Positions 21,409-30,291 are shown, counted from the stretch's first letter. The stretch: 64,000 nucleotides of DNA from Listeria rocourtiae FSL F6-920 (GCF_000525975.1 NZ_AODK01000006.1:1-64000), one strand, 5' to 3'. Notes: generated by a model not told the origin, from the sequence alone. Program-made: numbers and translations.

Positions 21409-21773
21409 GGGGACGTTACGGATTCGACAGGGATAGTTCGAGCTTGGATTGCGAGTCGGGGGGATCGGCCTCGTTACTAACGTCAAAGCCAATAATAACT
21501 GGCAAAACTAATAATAACCTAGCTTTCGCTGCCTAAGAACAGTCGATAGCTGATCCTCCGTGCATCGCCCATGTGCTACGGTAAGGGTCTCAAATGAAGT
21601 GGGATACGATTCTAAATCTCTGTCTGGGGTTTGGAAGGAGAGCACAATCAGACTAGCTTTATGGAAGCCTGTTGTCGGGCTGATGTATATGCGAAAATCT
21701 AATACGATGACTACGCTCGTAGATGTCTAAGTGCCGTTATTTCTGGACGTGGGTTCGACTCCCACCGTCTCCA
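21409..21773 (+). ncRNA. ssrA: Transfer-messenger RNA (tmRNA, SsrA)
   Basis: Begins GGGGACGTTACGGATTCGAC and ends GGGTTCGACTCCCACCGTCTCCA, the standard one-piece tmRNA ends. The acceptor GGGGACG pairs with CGTCTCC (one G-U), the TpsiC arm is GGGTTCGACTCCC, and the discriminator is A21773. The 3' CCA is not encoded and must be added. The tag frame lies at 21501-21536. It rescues ribosomes stalled on broken mRNA together with SmpB. Confidence 0.97.
21501..21536 (+). other. tmRNA proteolysis-tag reading frame
   Basis: Codons read Gly-Lys-Thr-Asn-Asn-Asn-Leu-Ala-Phe-Ala-Ala-stop. With the alanine carried by the tRNA part, the tag is (A)GKTNNNLAFAA. The end LAFAA is a variant of the usual LA(L/V)AA degron recognised by ClpXP. 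Confidence 0.9.
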
Positions 21774-21783
21774 TTACATGGGG

Positions 21784-21828
21784 AAACGCTTGAAGCATTG
21801 ATGTATCATGTGCTTCAAGCGTTTTTTT
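21784..21828 (+). terminator. Terminator of ssrA
   Basis: AAACGCTTGAAGCA pairs perfectly with TGCTTCAAGCGTTT around a 13-base loop, followed by more T. The next stretch (21829-22037) holds no gene that I can support. Confidence 0.92.
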
Positions 21829-22037
21829 GTGCTTTGATTTTTTAATATGAAGTTTACTCGAATTTGATTTAATCTTAGCGGCTTAATATTTTTTATTTGA
21901 GCAGGTAAATTACACCTTACCGCAGTCTATTCGATACTCTCATAGTTGTAAATAATACCTTCAACAATATTTCAGCGCTACTGAGTTAACTAATAGTGTA
22001 AATAAAAATTTATCTTGTTGACACCTTTTTGAAGTAC

Positions 22038-22084
22038 AAAAAAAACAACTTTTCTTTCAAAACTTAATCGAAAGAAAAGTTGTT
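22038..22084 (-). terminator. Terminator of the secreted repeat protein gene (minus strand)
   Basis: AACAACTTTTCTTTC pairs perfectly with GAAAGAAAAGTTGTT. The A tract at its left gives the U run on the minus strand, just past the stop codon. Confidence 0.88.
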
Positions 22085-22121
22085 TCGCATAGTTAATTTA
22101 TACAGATTCCTAGTTAATAGC

Positions 22122-23073
22122 TTATTTACTTTTTACTGAAGAAGCTTTTGCAAAATCAGCTTCGATTTTATTTAACGATGTGTTCATGCTATCTTGGAAA
22201 GCTTTAGAATCTAGTTTACTCACTGCTTCACGAATCGCATCAATATCACTTTGAGTTACTGATGGTTTAAAAGTTACACGCTTGAAGTTTGTATACAGAT
22301 TGTTAATTGATCGAACTACAGTTTCATAGGAATTATAAGTAGATTTTCCAGTCAAATATCTTTCTGCTAGGGAAATATAATTTAAACTAGAGATTTTATC
22401 TAAGCTATCAGGAAGTTTATTAGTTACATTTTTTACGTAATCAATATCTTGTTTTGAAATATTTGATTTTAAGCCATTAATAGTGTAATCCTTGCCAAGA
22501 GTGAAGAAATTGCTTATCATAGCACTGACTTGTTCTTGTGATGGAGAAGAAGCTTTAATGAAGGCAGCTTCAGCTTCATCTAACATTGTGTTCATTTTAT
22601 CTTGGAAAGCTTTAGAATCTAATTTACTTACTGCTTCACGAATCGCATCAATATCATTTTGAGTTACTGATGGTTTAAAAGCTACACGTGTGTAGTCTGT
22701 GTATAAATCTTCAAGTGAGTTTTCTACAGCTTCATAAGCATTATAAGTAGCAGTTCCAGTTAAATATCTTTCTGCTAGGGAAATATAATGTAAATGAGAA
22801 ATTTTAGTTAGGCTATCGGGAAGCGTATTTACTACATTTTTCACTAAATCAATATCGTGTTGTGTGGTGCCTTTTTTTTAAACCAGTTATATAGTACTGT
22901 GTTGCATGGACACTGAATAGATCATACACCATATTATTGATTTGTTGTTGCGATGGTGCAGTTGTTGCTGTTTTGGAAGTAGCTGCATGGACGATGTCTC
23001 CAGATGAGAAACTCATTCCAATAACGGAAGCCACCGCTGTTGATGCTAATACTTTTGCTAATTTTTTTGACAT
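22122..23073 (-). CDS. Secreted protein with two long tandem repeats (one-base frameshift)
   Basis: A signal peptide (MSKKLAKVLASTAVASVIGM, cleavage near HAA) is followed by two copies of a unit of about 130 residues. Each unit holds an N-terminal part (PSQxQ..M...F..Y.I.GLK) and a C-terminal part (DID.VKNV.N.LPDSL, YISLAERYLTG, FKPSVTQ.DIDAIREAVSKL, SKAFQD.MNT). The copies are very similar, so the duplication is recent or under selection. As read, the frame breaks at an eight-base run at 22872-22879. One base fewer joins the two parts as GLKKGTTQHDIDLVKN, giving 316 residues. No anchor motif is visible, so it is probably released. I do not recognise the family. AAGGGG precedes the start; a minus-strand TATAAT lies at 23149-23154. 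Confidence 0.82.
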
Positions 23074-23356
23074 GTTAAAACCCCTTATACTTTTAGTTTT
23101 TCTTAAATAAATAGATATCTAAGAATGTGAAGGAAACCTTCGTATCTTATTATAAAGAGTTAATAAGTGAACAAATATAGCTAAAATTAAGCACTTTGAT
23201 TTTTTTTTACGTATAGTAAATGATATACGTTCACATTTTTAGTTTTTTGAAAGCATAAAAAGTTGAGCTGTATAAATAATGTTCATAATATACAGACTAT
23301 GACGCATGATATTTCAAAGTCATGGCCATGTATGGATAATTGATGATAGGGAGGGG

Positions 23357-23563
23357 CTATAAAAAGAAGTTATGCAAAAGCTGTTCTTGTGTGACCGGTA
23401 GTGTAGAGGTGATAAAAAACTTGACCAATGGGATTGCACGTAAGGTAATAGCTGTCTCGTCATGCGATAATGGTGCGTCAGGGAATGCTCTTTCTGTAGC
23501 CTTTTTTATGAGTTGAAAACGACCTCTCCATCTAAATTCTCGCAAGACTTGCAGTAGAAACAT
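23357..23563 (-). CDS. Possible small membrane protein or gene remnant
   Basis: A 68-codon frame from ATG 23563 has a hydrophobic start continuing upstream in frame (ILYLTLFLAVGAIMFLLQ), then a basic segment (REFRWRGRF) and a polar tail. The hydrophobic segment extends about 13 codons beyond the ATG, up to a stop, with no good start codon or ribosome binding site. This suggests a degraded gene or a frame broken near 23600. Function unknown. The rest of 23074-23356 shows only the upstream region of the secreted gene. Confidence 0.3.
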   Translation of the reverse strand: MFLLQVLREFRWRGRFQLIKKATERAFPDAPLSHDETAITLRAIPLVKFFITSTLPVTQEQLLHNFFL

Positions 23564-23659
23564 AATAGCACCAACTGCTAAAAATAGTGTTAAATATAAA
23601 ATCTATTGCAAAACTTATAGGAGAATCTATTTTTACAGTATGTATAGCGCTTCATTAAT

Positions 23660-23703
23660 AAAAAAGCATCGAAAACGGGTTTATACCGGTTTCCAATGCT
23701 TTT
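23660..23703 (-). terminator. Terminator of the kbl-tdh-permease operon (minus strand)
   Basis: AAAAGCATTGGAAACCGGT (minus strand) pairs with ACCCGTTTTCGATGCTTTT with few mismatches, followed by a U run on the minus strand. It lies just past the permease stop. Confidence 0.8.
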
Positions 23704-23710
23704 AACACTA

Positions 23711-25036
23711 TTAATTAGAAAAATGCCCTTTTTTCTTTTTGTAGAGGTATATAGGTAGTCCAATTGCAGTTAGTCCAAGTCCAATTCCAGCGTTCATCGG
23801 TTGTGTGAACAAGGTGTTGATAACAATGAAGGCGCCACCTAAAATCGCAATGATTGGTATCACAGGATAAAATGGGACTTTGTACGGCCTAACTAGCTCT
23901 GGTTCTCGTTTTCGTAGTACAAAGACGGCGATGAATGTAAGTGTATAGAAGATCCAAATAACGAAAATGAGCATATCGGTTAGTTGATTGAACCCACCAC
24001 TGAAAATCATGGTGATAGAAATAAGTAGAATTACGATTCCACCGTTGTAAGGAACGCCGCTTTTAGCACCAAGTTTCTTGAACCAATTACTAAATGGTAG
24101 CTGGTTTTCTAGAGACATCGCATATGGAATACGTATTCCAGTCATTGTATAGCCATTAATAGTACCGAATACGGAAATTAGAATCCCAATTGTGATTAAT
24201 TTACCACCAATAGAGCCAAAAATGATATTTGCAACATCGGATGCTGGTGTTGCTGTGGCAGCGAGTGCGGCAGCAGGCATAACGAATAGGTAGGCAATAT
24301 TAATCAATAAGTACACCAACATAACGCCGGTTAGTCCAAATACGATTGCTTTTGGTAAATCTTTTTTCGGGTTTTTCATTTCGCCGGCAATGTTACCGAC
24401 GTGAATCCAGCCATCATAGGCAAACATGGTTGCTACAAGACCTGAACCTAAACTTGTCAAAAATGGATGATCCTCAACGCTTATTGGGAATAAACGGAAT
24501 GCAACATCTCCCTGATGAAAGAGTCCAAAAATAATAATTAAGACAAGTGGTACGAGTTTACAGATTGTTGTGATTGCTTGGAATGACCCAGCGACTTTTG
24601 CTCCGATAAAGTTCATGAGCATGATGAACACGGCAGCCCCGATAGCTACTGGAACAATGATGCCGTCTCCTGTGCCAAAAAGGTTAGCGACTTGTGTTGC
24701 GAAAATGATAGATAGTGCTGCAATATTTGCCGGGAAGTAGATGACGGTTTGCGCCCAACCAAGTAAATATGCGGTTAATTTGCCATATGTTTTTTGAAGA
24801 TAAATCATCATTCCACCAGTTTGGGGGATTGCTGCGGAAAGTTCGGCCGCGGTTAGCCCTCCACAAATAGTGATGACGCCGCCCAGAATCCAGGCTAGTA
24901 AGCCAAGACTCGCAGTTCCTGTTGCAGAATAAACCGCTTCTGGTTTGAAGAATACACCGGAACCAATAACAGTTCCCATAACAATGGTTAGTGCTGTAAA
25001 AAAGCCAATCTCTTTTTTTAGTTTCTGATTTTCCAT
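23711..25036 (-). CDS. APC-family amino-acid permease (SteT-like)
   Basis: A 441-residue protein with twelve predicted helices. The first-helix motif IVMGTVIGSGVFFKPEAV and the following TASLGLLAWILGG match the LAT branch of the APC superfamily, where the Bacillus serine/threonine exchanger SteT belongs. It lies downstream of tdh and kbl, so threonine or serine uptake (or exchange for glycine) is the likely job; this is inference. The start is ATG 25036 (MENQKLKKEIGFF), preceded on the minus strand by GAGGGG; the longer frame begins inside a hairpin. Confidence 0.88.
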   Translation of the reverse strand: MENQKLKKEIGFFTALTIVMGTVIGSGVFFKPEAVYSATGTASLGLLAWILGGVITICGGLTAAELSAAIPQTGGMMIYLQKTYGKLTAYLLGWAQTVIYFPANIAALSIIFATQVANLFGTGDGIIVPVAIGAAVFIMLMNFIGAKVAGSFQAITTICKLVPLVLIIIFGLFHQGDVAFRLFPISVEDHPFLTSLGSGLVATMFAYDGWIHVGNIAGEMKNPKKDLPKAIVFGLTGVMLVYLLINIAYLFVMPAAALAATATPASDVANIIFGSIGGKLITIGILISVFGTINGYTMTGIRIPYAMSLENQLPFSNWFKKLGAKSGVPYNGGIVILLISITMIFSGGFNQLTDMLIFVIWIFYTLTFIAVFVLRKREPELVRPYKVPFYPVIPIIAILGGAFIVINTLFTQPMNAGIGLGLTAIGLPIYLYKKKKGHFSN

Positions 25037-25056
25037 ATGTTTTCCCCTCGCTTGTT

Positions 25057-25095
25057 GCGTGGAATTGGCACTCTCTTTGAATGCTAATCCCACGC
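25057..25095 (-). promoter_or_regulatory. Hairpin before the permease start
   Basis: On the minus strand GCGTGG-g-ATT-a-GC pairs with GC-c-AAT-t-CCACGC around a 13-base loop, ending 8 bases before the GAGGGG site. With no T run it is more likely an RNA-stability or translation element than a terminator. Confidence 0.5.
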
Positions 25096-25125
25096 CACAG
25101 TTGTTTTATTAAAAATAGAAATTTA

Positions 25126-26097
25126 TTAATGCCTCACTACTGTATCATTTTCTAGCTTTTTTGTCAGCTTTTCCAGCATATCTTTTGTCATACGGTCTAG
25201 GTCATATTGCGGGTCAAAATCCCATTCGTTTCTAGCACAACTTGCGTCTAGTGAGTCTGGCCATGAATCGGCAATCGCTTGGCGGATGGGATCGACATCG
25301 TATTTCATTTCAAAGTCAGGAATAAACGTACGAATCGATGCAGCAATTTCTTCTGGCTCGAAGCTCATCGCGGTAATATTAAATGCATTGCGGTGAACCA
25401 AGCGTTTTGGATCCGCATTCATAAGTGTGATAATTGCATCGATAGCATCTGGCATGTACATCATATCCATTTTTGTGTCTTTATCAATGAATGAGGTGTA
25501 AGACTTATTTTTCAGAGCTTCGTAGTAAATATCTACGGCATAATCAGTCGTTCCACCGCCTGGAAGTGTTTTATAAGAAATAAGCCCTGGGAAGCGGACG
25601 CCACGCGTATCTACGCCAAATTTTTGGAAATAGTAATCGCAAAGTAGTTCACCGCTTACTTTTGTTACACCGTACATCGTTGTTGGACGTTGTAACGTAT
25701 CTTGAGGCGTATTATCCGCTGGTGTACCTGGCCCGAACGAACCAATGGAGCTAGGGGTGAAGAATTTTAGTTTGAGTTCACGAGCTACTTCCAAAGCGTT
25801 AACAAGCCCACCCATATTGAGATTCCATGCAAGTTGTGGCTTTTCTTCTGCAACTGCGGAGAGCAATGCTGCTAAATGAATAATCGTATCGACTTCATAT
25901 TCACGGGCGATATCCATCATTTTATCTTTATCAGTTACATCTAGAATTTCAAAGGGACCGCTTTCAATAACTTCATTGCCAGCAATACGGCGGATGTCTG
26001 TTGCAATAACACTATCCGTACCATTCTCGGCGCGTAAACGCATTGTTAATTCGGAGCCGATTTGACCTAGACAACCAGTGATAAGTACTTTTTTCAT
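25126..26097 (-). CDS. tdh: L-threonine 3-dehydrogenase, short-chain (epimerase-like) type
   Basis: A 323-residue extended short-chain dehydrogenase. The NAD motif is VLITGCLGQIGSEL at residues 4-17, the active-site segment is SSIGSFGP (Ser near 117), and the catalytic TyrxxxLys is TMYGVTKVSGEL near 142. The C-terminal MSFEPEEIAASI and DPIRQAIADSWP match threonine dehydrogenases of this type rather than sugar epimerases. It oxidises threonine to 2-amino-3-ketobutyrate, which the upstream kbl product cleaves. GGAGGG precedes the start. It is the second gene of the minus-strand operon. Confidence 0.92.
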   Translation of the reverse strand: MKKVLITGCLGQIGSELTMRLRAENGTDSVIATDIRRIAGNEVIESGPFEILDVTDKDKMMDIAREYEVDTIIHLAALLSAVAEEKPQLAWNLNMGGLVNALEVARELKLKFFTPSSIGSFGPGTPADNTPQDTLQRPTTMYGVTKVSGELLCDYYFQKFGVDTRGVRFPGLISYKTLPGGGTTDYAVDIYYEALKNKSYTSFIDKDTKMDMMYMPDAIDAIITLMNADPKRLVHRNAFNITAMSFEPEEIAASIRTFIPDFEMKYDVDPIRQAIADSWPDSLDASCARNEWDFDPQYDLDRMTKDMLEKLTKKLENDTVVRH

Positions 26098-26170
26098 AAA
26101 AAACCCTCCATTGTATTAGAAATCGTATTTATATATGTTCTTTTAGTGGTATAATTAAGTTTGGTGTTAG

Positions 26171-26226
26171 AAAGAGTAATCGGCTGGGTGCACATTGGGA
26201 CGAATGTACACTCAGTTGCTCTTTTT
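26171..26226. other. Stem-loop in the kbl-tdh spacer
   Basis: Plus-strand AGAG...GCTGGGTGCACATT pairs with AATGTACACTCAG...CTCTTTTT. The T run favours plus-strand termination, yet no plus-strand gene is near. On the minus strand it lies inside the kbl-tdh transcript and may adjust the ratio of the two enzymes. Confidence 0.6.
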
Positions 26227-26265
26227 ATTTTCGAATCACACAATTTGAGTGAATTGTTTGTTTTA

Positions 26266-26306
26266 GGTGGGAACGAAAGTATGTTTGACATCACTTTCTC
26301 CCAACC
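26266..26306 (-). other. Stem-loop immediately after kbl
   Basis: Minus-strand GGTTGGGAGAAAGT pairs with ACTTTCGTTCCCACC around a 12-base loop, with no U run. It begins four bases after the kbl stop and probably stabilises the mRNA 3' end or attenuates transcription. Confidence 0.55.
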
Positions 26307-26310
26307 TGTT

Positions 26311-27495
26311 TTAAATCACTTTCAGTTCTTTTCCTACTTTTTCGTATGATGCCAAGACTTCATCGAGCATTTCTTTCGTATGGGCTGCGGTTGGCATGTT
26401 ACGAACGCGACCAGTACCTTTTGGAACTGTTGGGAAGACGATGGATTTTGCATAAACTCCTTCTTCTAGTAAGCGGCGAGAGAATTGTTGTGTCAAATTT
26501 TCGTCGCCAATGATGCACGGTGTAATTGGCGTCTCGGAGTACCCAATATCAAAGCCTAATTTTACTAATCCAGCTTTTAAGTAAGTGCCATTTTCCCATA
26601 GTTTTTCCATGCGTTCTGGGTCATGCTCCATGATATCGATAGCTTCGATACAAGCGGCAGCGGCTCCAGGTGTTAAGGATGTGGAAAATAGAAACGGTCT
26701 AGCACGAACTTTAAGCCAATCAATGAGCTGTTGTGAACCTGCCACGTAGCCGCCGACAACACCGATTGCTTTGGATAGCGTGCCCATTTGGAAATCAATT
26801 TTATCAGACATGCTAAAATGTTTCACAGTTCCTGCACCTTTTCCCATCACACCTGATCCGTGCGCGTCATCTACATAAGTAATCAAGCCAAATTCTTCTG
26901 CGATAGCAACGATTTCAGGGATTTTGGCTACATCGCCATCCATGGAAAAAACGCCATCCGTGATGTACATAATTTTCTCATATTGACCGCTTTCTGTTGC
27001 TTCTTTTGCGACGCGGCGAAGATCAATCATATCTTGATGTTTGGCGCGCAATATTTTGGCACCAGAGAGGCGACAACCATCGATGATTGATGCATGGTTT
27101 AGTTCATCAGAAATGATGGCATCTTTTTTCGTCATAACGGCAGATATTGCCCCCATATTACAGTTGAAACCGGATTGGAATGCAATAGCGGCTTCAGTGT
27201 GCTTGAATTCAGCGAGTCGTTTTTCTAATTCATCATGAACGGTCATCGTGCCATTAATCGTGCGGACAGCTCCAGCTCCAACACCATACTGTTCGGTCGC
27301 TTCGATACATTTCTTTTTCAGACGGTCATCATTTGCAAAGCCTAAATAGTTATTGGAAGAAAGATTGATTAATTCAGCGCCATTTATTTTGATTTTTGCG
27401 CCATTCGGACCCTCCACGGTGTCAATGGTGTTGTAAAGTCCCTGATCTCGCAATGCTTGTAATTGTGGTTCTAGAAAGTCTTTTAAAACTGTCAT
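26311..27495 (-). CDS. kbl: Glycine C-acetyltransferase (2-amino-3-ketobutyrate CoA ligase)
   Basis: A 394-residue PLP enzyme of the alpha-oxoamine synthase family. [16 protein letters not shown] near residue 43, [15 protein letters not shown] near 108, [16 protein letters not shown] near 132, [15 protein letters not shown] near 207 and the PLP lysine in [13 protein letters not shown] near 243 are in family order. With Tdh it converts threonine plus CoA to glycine plus acetyl-CoA. The tdh neighbour favours this over 8-amino-7-oxononanoate synthase. TAGGAGGTA precedes ATG 27495. Confidence 0.94.
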   Translation of the reverse strand: MTVLKDFLEPQLQALRDQGLYNTIDTVEGPNGAKIKINGAELINLSSNNYLGFANDDRLKKKCIEATEQYGVGAGAVRTINGTMTVHDELEKRLAEFKHTEAAIAFQSGFNCNMGAISAVMTKKDAIISDELNHASIIDGCRLSGAKILRAKHQDMIDLRRVAKEATESGQYEKIMYITDGVFSMDGDVAKIPEIVAIAEEFGLITYVDDAHGSGVMGKGAGTVKHFSMSDKIDFQMGTLSKAIGVVGGYVAGSQQLIDWLKVRARPFLFSTSLTPGAAAACIEAIDIMEHDPERMEKLWENGTYLKAGLVKLGFDIGYSETPITPCIIGDENLTQQFSRRLLEEGVYAKSIVFPTVPKGTGRVRNMPTAAHTKEMLDEVLASYEKVGKELKVI

Positions 27496-27520
27496 GTGAG
27501 AGATACCTCCTAAGAAATTT

Positions 27521-27571
27521 ATTATATATTATCACGTGCCCCTAACATCGGATGGGGTTTGATAGTAGGGG
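27521..27571 (-). promoter_or_regulatory. Putative kbl promoter with palindrome
   Basis: A minus-strand TATAAT lies at 27521-27526. Just upstream, at the -35 region, CCCCTA at 27539-27544 and TAGGGG at 27566-27571 form an inverted repeat with 21 bases between arms. A regulator could bind here; there is no good -35, which fits an activated promoter. Inference only. Confidence 0.4.
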
Positions 27572-27671
27572 ACGACGCGGTAATGCCGGAATAAAATTAA
27601 CAATCAGTTACGATACGGTTGATATTTTTTTGTTCTAAAAACTCTTGAAGTATCGATAAAAAAAAGGTTTT

Positions 27672-29693
27672 TTAATTTTTTTCTGGATTTCCAGATTCAA
27701 TCATCGTGCTTGCGATCTCGTCCTCTGTCAGCATCGTAATTAAGTAAGTGAAAATCTCGATTTCTTCGCGGGATAATGTGCTTGGAAGCAGGAAAACGAG
27801 AATGTTTGTAATATTGACTTTGCCTTCTGATGCGATATGCATTTCTAAATTGTGCTTTGAGTTGAAAACGTGAATCGAAGCGCTTTCTACCTCAGTATTG
27901 ATAAGAAACATGGCTGTATTTGCCCCACAAGCTAAGACTTTACGTTGATTTTCGTGTTTGTTTAGCTCGTTATAGAGATGATCAGCTGCGAGATTAGTTT
28001 TGTGAGCTATTTCTTGACTGAATCCACGGAGATTATCTTCCAAATTTCGTGTCATCACACTACTCATTGTAAAATGAGTAGCTTTGATGAGCGGGATAAT
28101 TAGCTTGTAGTAGGTTTGCATGGCAGTCAAGCTCGATAATGCCATCTCGAAATCGGTTGTGATCAAAGCATCCATTGGGAAAGCCTCATTTTGCTTGCGG
28201 TTTGCGATTTTTTCGAGCTTCTTATTGATGGCATTGATTTCATTATCCGTGAAAAAAATGCTAATAAATTGATAATCCTGTGTGAAATCCTCTAGATGAG
28301 ATGTGGAAAGAATCATATCGTATTTTTCTAGATTTGTTTCTTTCATGAGATCTATCGGCGTGATAAACTTCATTTTCTTTAATTTAGGTAAACGCTTCCT
28401 AAAGCGTGCTTGGAGCCAAGTATTGACCCCACTGCTACGAGAGGTCACGATAAGTGCGCTGTACGGTCGCATATTTTCAGAATGGATAATTGCTGCTTCG
28501 AAATGGAGAACGATAAATCCGGTTTCCTCTTCGGGAATTTGTTTAAATGGATAGATGTCACATGCCGCAGTATGAACAATTTTAAAAAGATCTGGAAACT
28601 CGGCTTTAATCATTTCGAGTAGTGGATTACTCATCGGCATGTTTTTCTTCAATCGAATGATAGAATACTGGATATGTTCAATAAGTCCTTTTAAAACAGT
28701 GATTTGCGATAAGGGTGTGTCGATTTCTTTAGCAACACGGGAGATTAGCTTTTTCGCGATTCGAATAGCTTGTACTTTTTCGTTGCGATAAAAAACATCT
28801 TGGCCTCGACGGATTTCTGATTCCAGAACTAGCATCGTGAGCTCTGCAATTTCACTATCAGGAATCTTTGCAAAATCAGGCAAACAATCTCGTAAAATTC
28901 GTTCTGCAATGTCGTATTCTGGATATTCTTGGAGAAATACATGATTACCGTCGCTTTTTGCGATAACTTTCCCTTTTGGAATTTGCTGAATCGTAATCAT
29001 GAGGTAGGTGAGCACATTTATGTAAGAGTCATTACTAATTTCATAGGATAGCTTTTTCATCCATTTCGTGATTATAGAATCGCACATTTGCAAAAGCGAT
29101 ATATCGATGAAATCCGCGATTCGCTCATCAATGTGTTCATAGTTATCATCTAGGATATCGCAAAACATTTTGTAGAGCTTAATCTTTGGAACAGTCATTA
29201 CTAGCAGTTCGCCGAGAAGTTCACGTTTTTCTAAGATGGAAGATTCAAGTTCGACTCCTATGCCACGCTTTCGCTTGATATGGATTTTACCATTCCAATC
29301 TTCTTCAAGGCGTGTTAAATCACTGCTCACAGTCGCAACGGTGACAGAAAGCTCGTTGGCAAGCGCAATCAATTTTACAGGCTCAGACTCATTTAAGAGT
29401 ACCCGCAAAATAATTTGTTGCCTTTCGAAAGGGGTAAATTCGTTATTGACGAGATCTAATATGTTTTTTTGAATGCGTTCACGATGGATAGATGCGCCGG
29501 TAACTGTAAGTTTACTTCCATGTTTAACTAAATTTAGTTTGAATTCCTGTAGTGTTTCACCGACTTCTTTTAAATCGCGACGCACGGTCCTTTCGCTGAC
29601 ATCTAAGTCTGACGCGAGTTGCGCAATCGATATGTTGTCAGGAACCGCTAATATTTTTTCTAAAATGATGCGTGAACGTGCGGATAAGTACAT
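27672..29693 (-). CDS. PRD-domain transcriptional regulator (MtlR/LicR-like)
   Basis: A 673-residue regulator. A DeoR-type helix-turn-helix (SIAQLASDLDVSERTVRRDL near 20) and a second HTH (SVTVATVSSDLTRLEEDW near 115) are followed by two PTS regulation domains (residues about 180-390), an EIIB-like part and a C-terminal EIIA-like domain. Such proteins are usually controlled by PTS phosphorylation and regulate carbohydrate genes, yet no PTS genes are visible here. The protein lies upstream of kbl on the same strand, so control of threonine breakdown is possible but unproven. ATG 29693 is chosen: AAAGGAAG precedes it and MYLSARSR is a typical start. Confidence 0.85.
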   Translation of the reverse strand: MYLSARSRIILEKILAVPDNISIAQLASDLDVSERTVRRDLKEVGETLQEFKLNLVKHGSKLTVTGASIHRERIQKNILDLVNNEFTPFERQQIILRVLLNESEPVKLIALANELSVTVATVSSDLTRLEEDWNGKIHIKRKRGIGVELESSILEKRELLGELLVMTVPKIKLYKMFCDILDDNYEHIDERIADFIDISLLQMCDSIITKWMKKLSYEISNDSYINVLTYLMITIQQIPKGKVIAKSDGNHVFLQEYPEYDIAERILRDCLPDFAKIPDSEIAELTMLVLESEIRRGQDVFYRNEKVQAIRIAKKLISRVAKEIDTPLSQITVLKGLIEHIQYSIIRLKKNMPMSNPLLEMIKAEFPDLFKIVHTAACDIYPFKQIPEEETGFIVLHFEAAIIHSENMRPYSALIVTSRSSGVNTWLQARFRKRLPKLKKMKFITPIDLMKETNLEKYDMILSTSHLEDFTQDYQFISIFFTDNEINAINKKLEKIANRKQNEAFPMDALITTDFEMALSSLTAMQTYYKLIIPLIKATHFTMSSVMTRNLEDNLRGFSQEIAHKTNLAADHLYNELNKHENQRKVLACGANTAMFLINTEVESASIHVFNSKHNLEMHIASEGKVNITNILVFLLPSTLSREEIEIFTYLITMLTEDEIASTMIESGNPEKN

Positions 29694-29781
29694 TATGTTT
29701 CTTCCTTTCGCAGAAAATTTCCCGATTGAAAGTTGCATTTGTGGTCATTTCGCTTGTTGCTAATATTCATTGTCTATCTTT

Positions 29782-29810
29782 ATACTATGACTACGCTTGC
29801 ATATAAGCAA
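29782..29810 (-). promoter_or_regulatory. Sigma-A promoter of the PRD regulator gene (minus strand)
   Basis: On the minus strand TTGCTT (29805-29810) and TAGTAT (29782-29787) have a 17-bp spacer. The rest of the 29694-30056 intergenic stretch holds only the promoter of the next plus-strand gene. Confidence 0.55.
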
Positions 29811-29988
29811 TACAAACATATTGCTAATTTGTCCAGTTTTGAAATAGCGAAGTTGGACAAAGTTATATCAAGCCATGAAATGAGTACTTTGATTGATGTA
29901 TGTAAGCATTGGTGTGCAACGCTTTTCGGGATTTAGGCTTTTTCAAGCTTGTGAATATGTCTTTTCTAGTGAAGTTAGCGAATAATAA

Positions 29989-30018
29989 TGGACACTTTCG
30001 CTCCAAAGTGGGTATACT
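29989..30018 (+). promoter_or_regulatory. Sigma-A promoter of the LapA-domain gene
   Basis: TGGACA at 29989-29994, an 18-bp spacer and TATACT at 30013-30018, followed by GAGGAGTGAG. Confidence 0.5.
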
Positions 30019-30056
30019 TATAAATAAGAAGTGTGATTCATAGAGGAGTGAGTGTA

Positions 30057-30275
30057 ATGAAAGTACAATGGCAAGTAATAGTTGGGATTATTATCGCTAT
30101 TTTGATTATCGTGTTCGGAACAACAAATATGGGTACAGTAGATGTTCAATTGCTATTCTGGACAGTCCAGTGGCCGCTTATTGTCGTGATTTTGGGCTCG
30201 GTTGTAGCAGGAATCTTGATGGTGTATTGCTTTAATTATTACAAAGCAAGAAAGAAGAAAAGAGGCGCTAAATAA
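30057..30275 (+). CDS. LapA-domain (DUF1049) small membrane protein
   Basis: A 72-residue protein with two helices (residues 6-24 and 37-60), the family-typical N-N-x-x-x-V-x-V-x-x-x-F segment between them (TTNMGTVDVQLLFW), and a basic C-terminal tail (KARKKKRGAK). DUF1049 proteins sit in the inner membrane; Gram-negative members act in lipopolysaccharide assembly, but the Firmicute role is unclear. GAGGAG is well spaced for ATG 30057; the in-frame ATG upstream precedes that site. Confidence 0.82.
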   Translation: MKVQWQVIVGIIIAILIIVFGTTNMGTVDVQLLFWTVQWPLIVVILGSVVAGILMVYCFNYYKARKKKRGAK

Positions 30276-30291
30276 GAAAATACAGACAAAA

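Noticed and set aside
21279-21536. An 85-codon frame ending in the tmRNA region
   Set aside because: It spans the ssrA promoter and the tmRNA 5' half; only its last codons (the tag) are translated, from the resume codon.
26171-26226. Glycine riboswitch in the kbl-tdh gap
   Set aside because: The gap lacks the paired conserved cores of a glycine aptamer; only simple hairpins are present.
29733-29936. A 67-codon plus-strand frame in the regulator-LapA intergenic region
   Set aside because: No ribosome binding site, and it covers the minus-strand promoter of the PRD regulator.
29694-30056. Sigma-54 (-24/-12) promoter for genes near the PRD regulator
   Set aside because: PRD regulators with sigma-54 targets exist and sigL is in the window, but no GG-N10-GC promoter with flanking consensus was found here or upstream of kbl.
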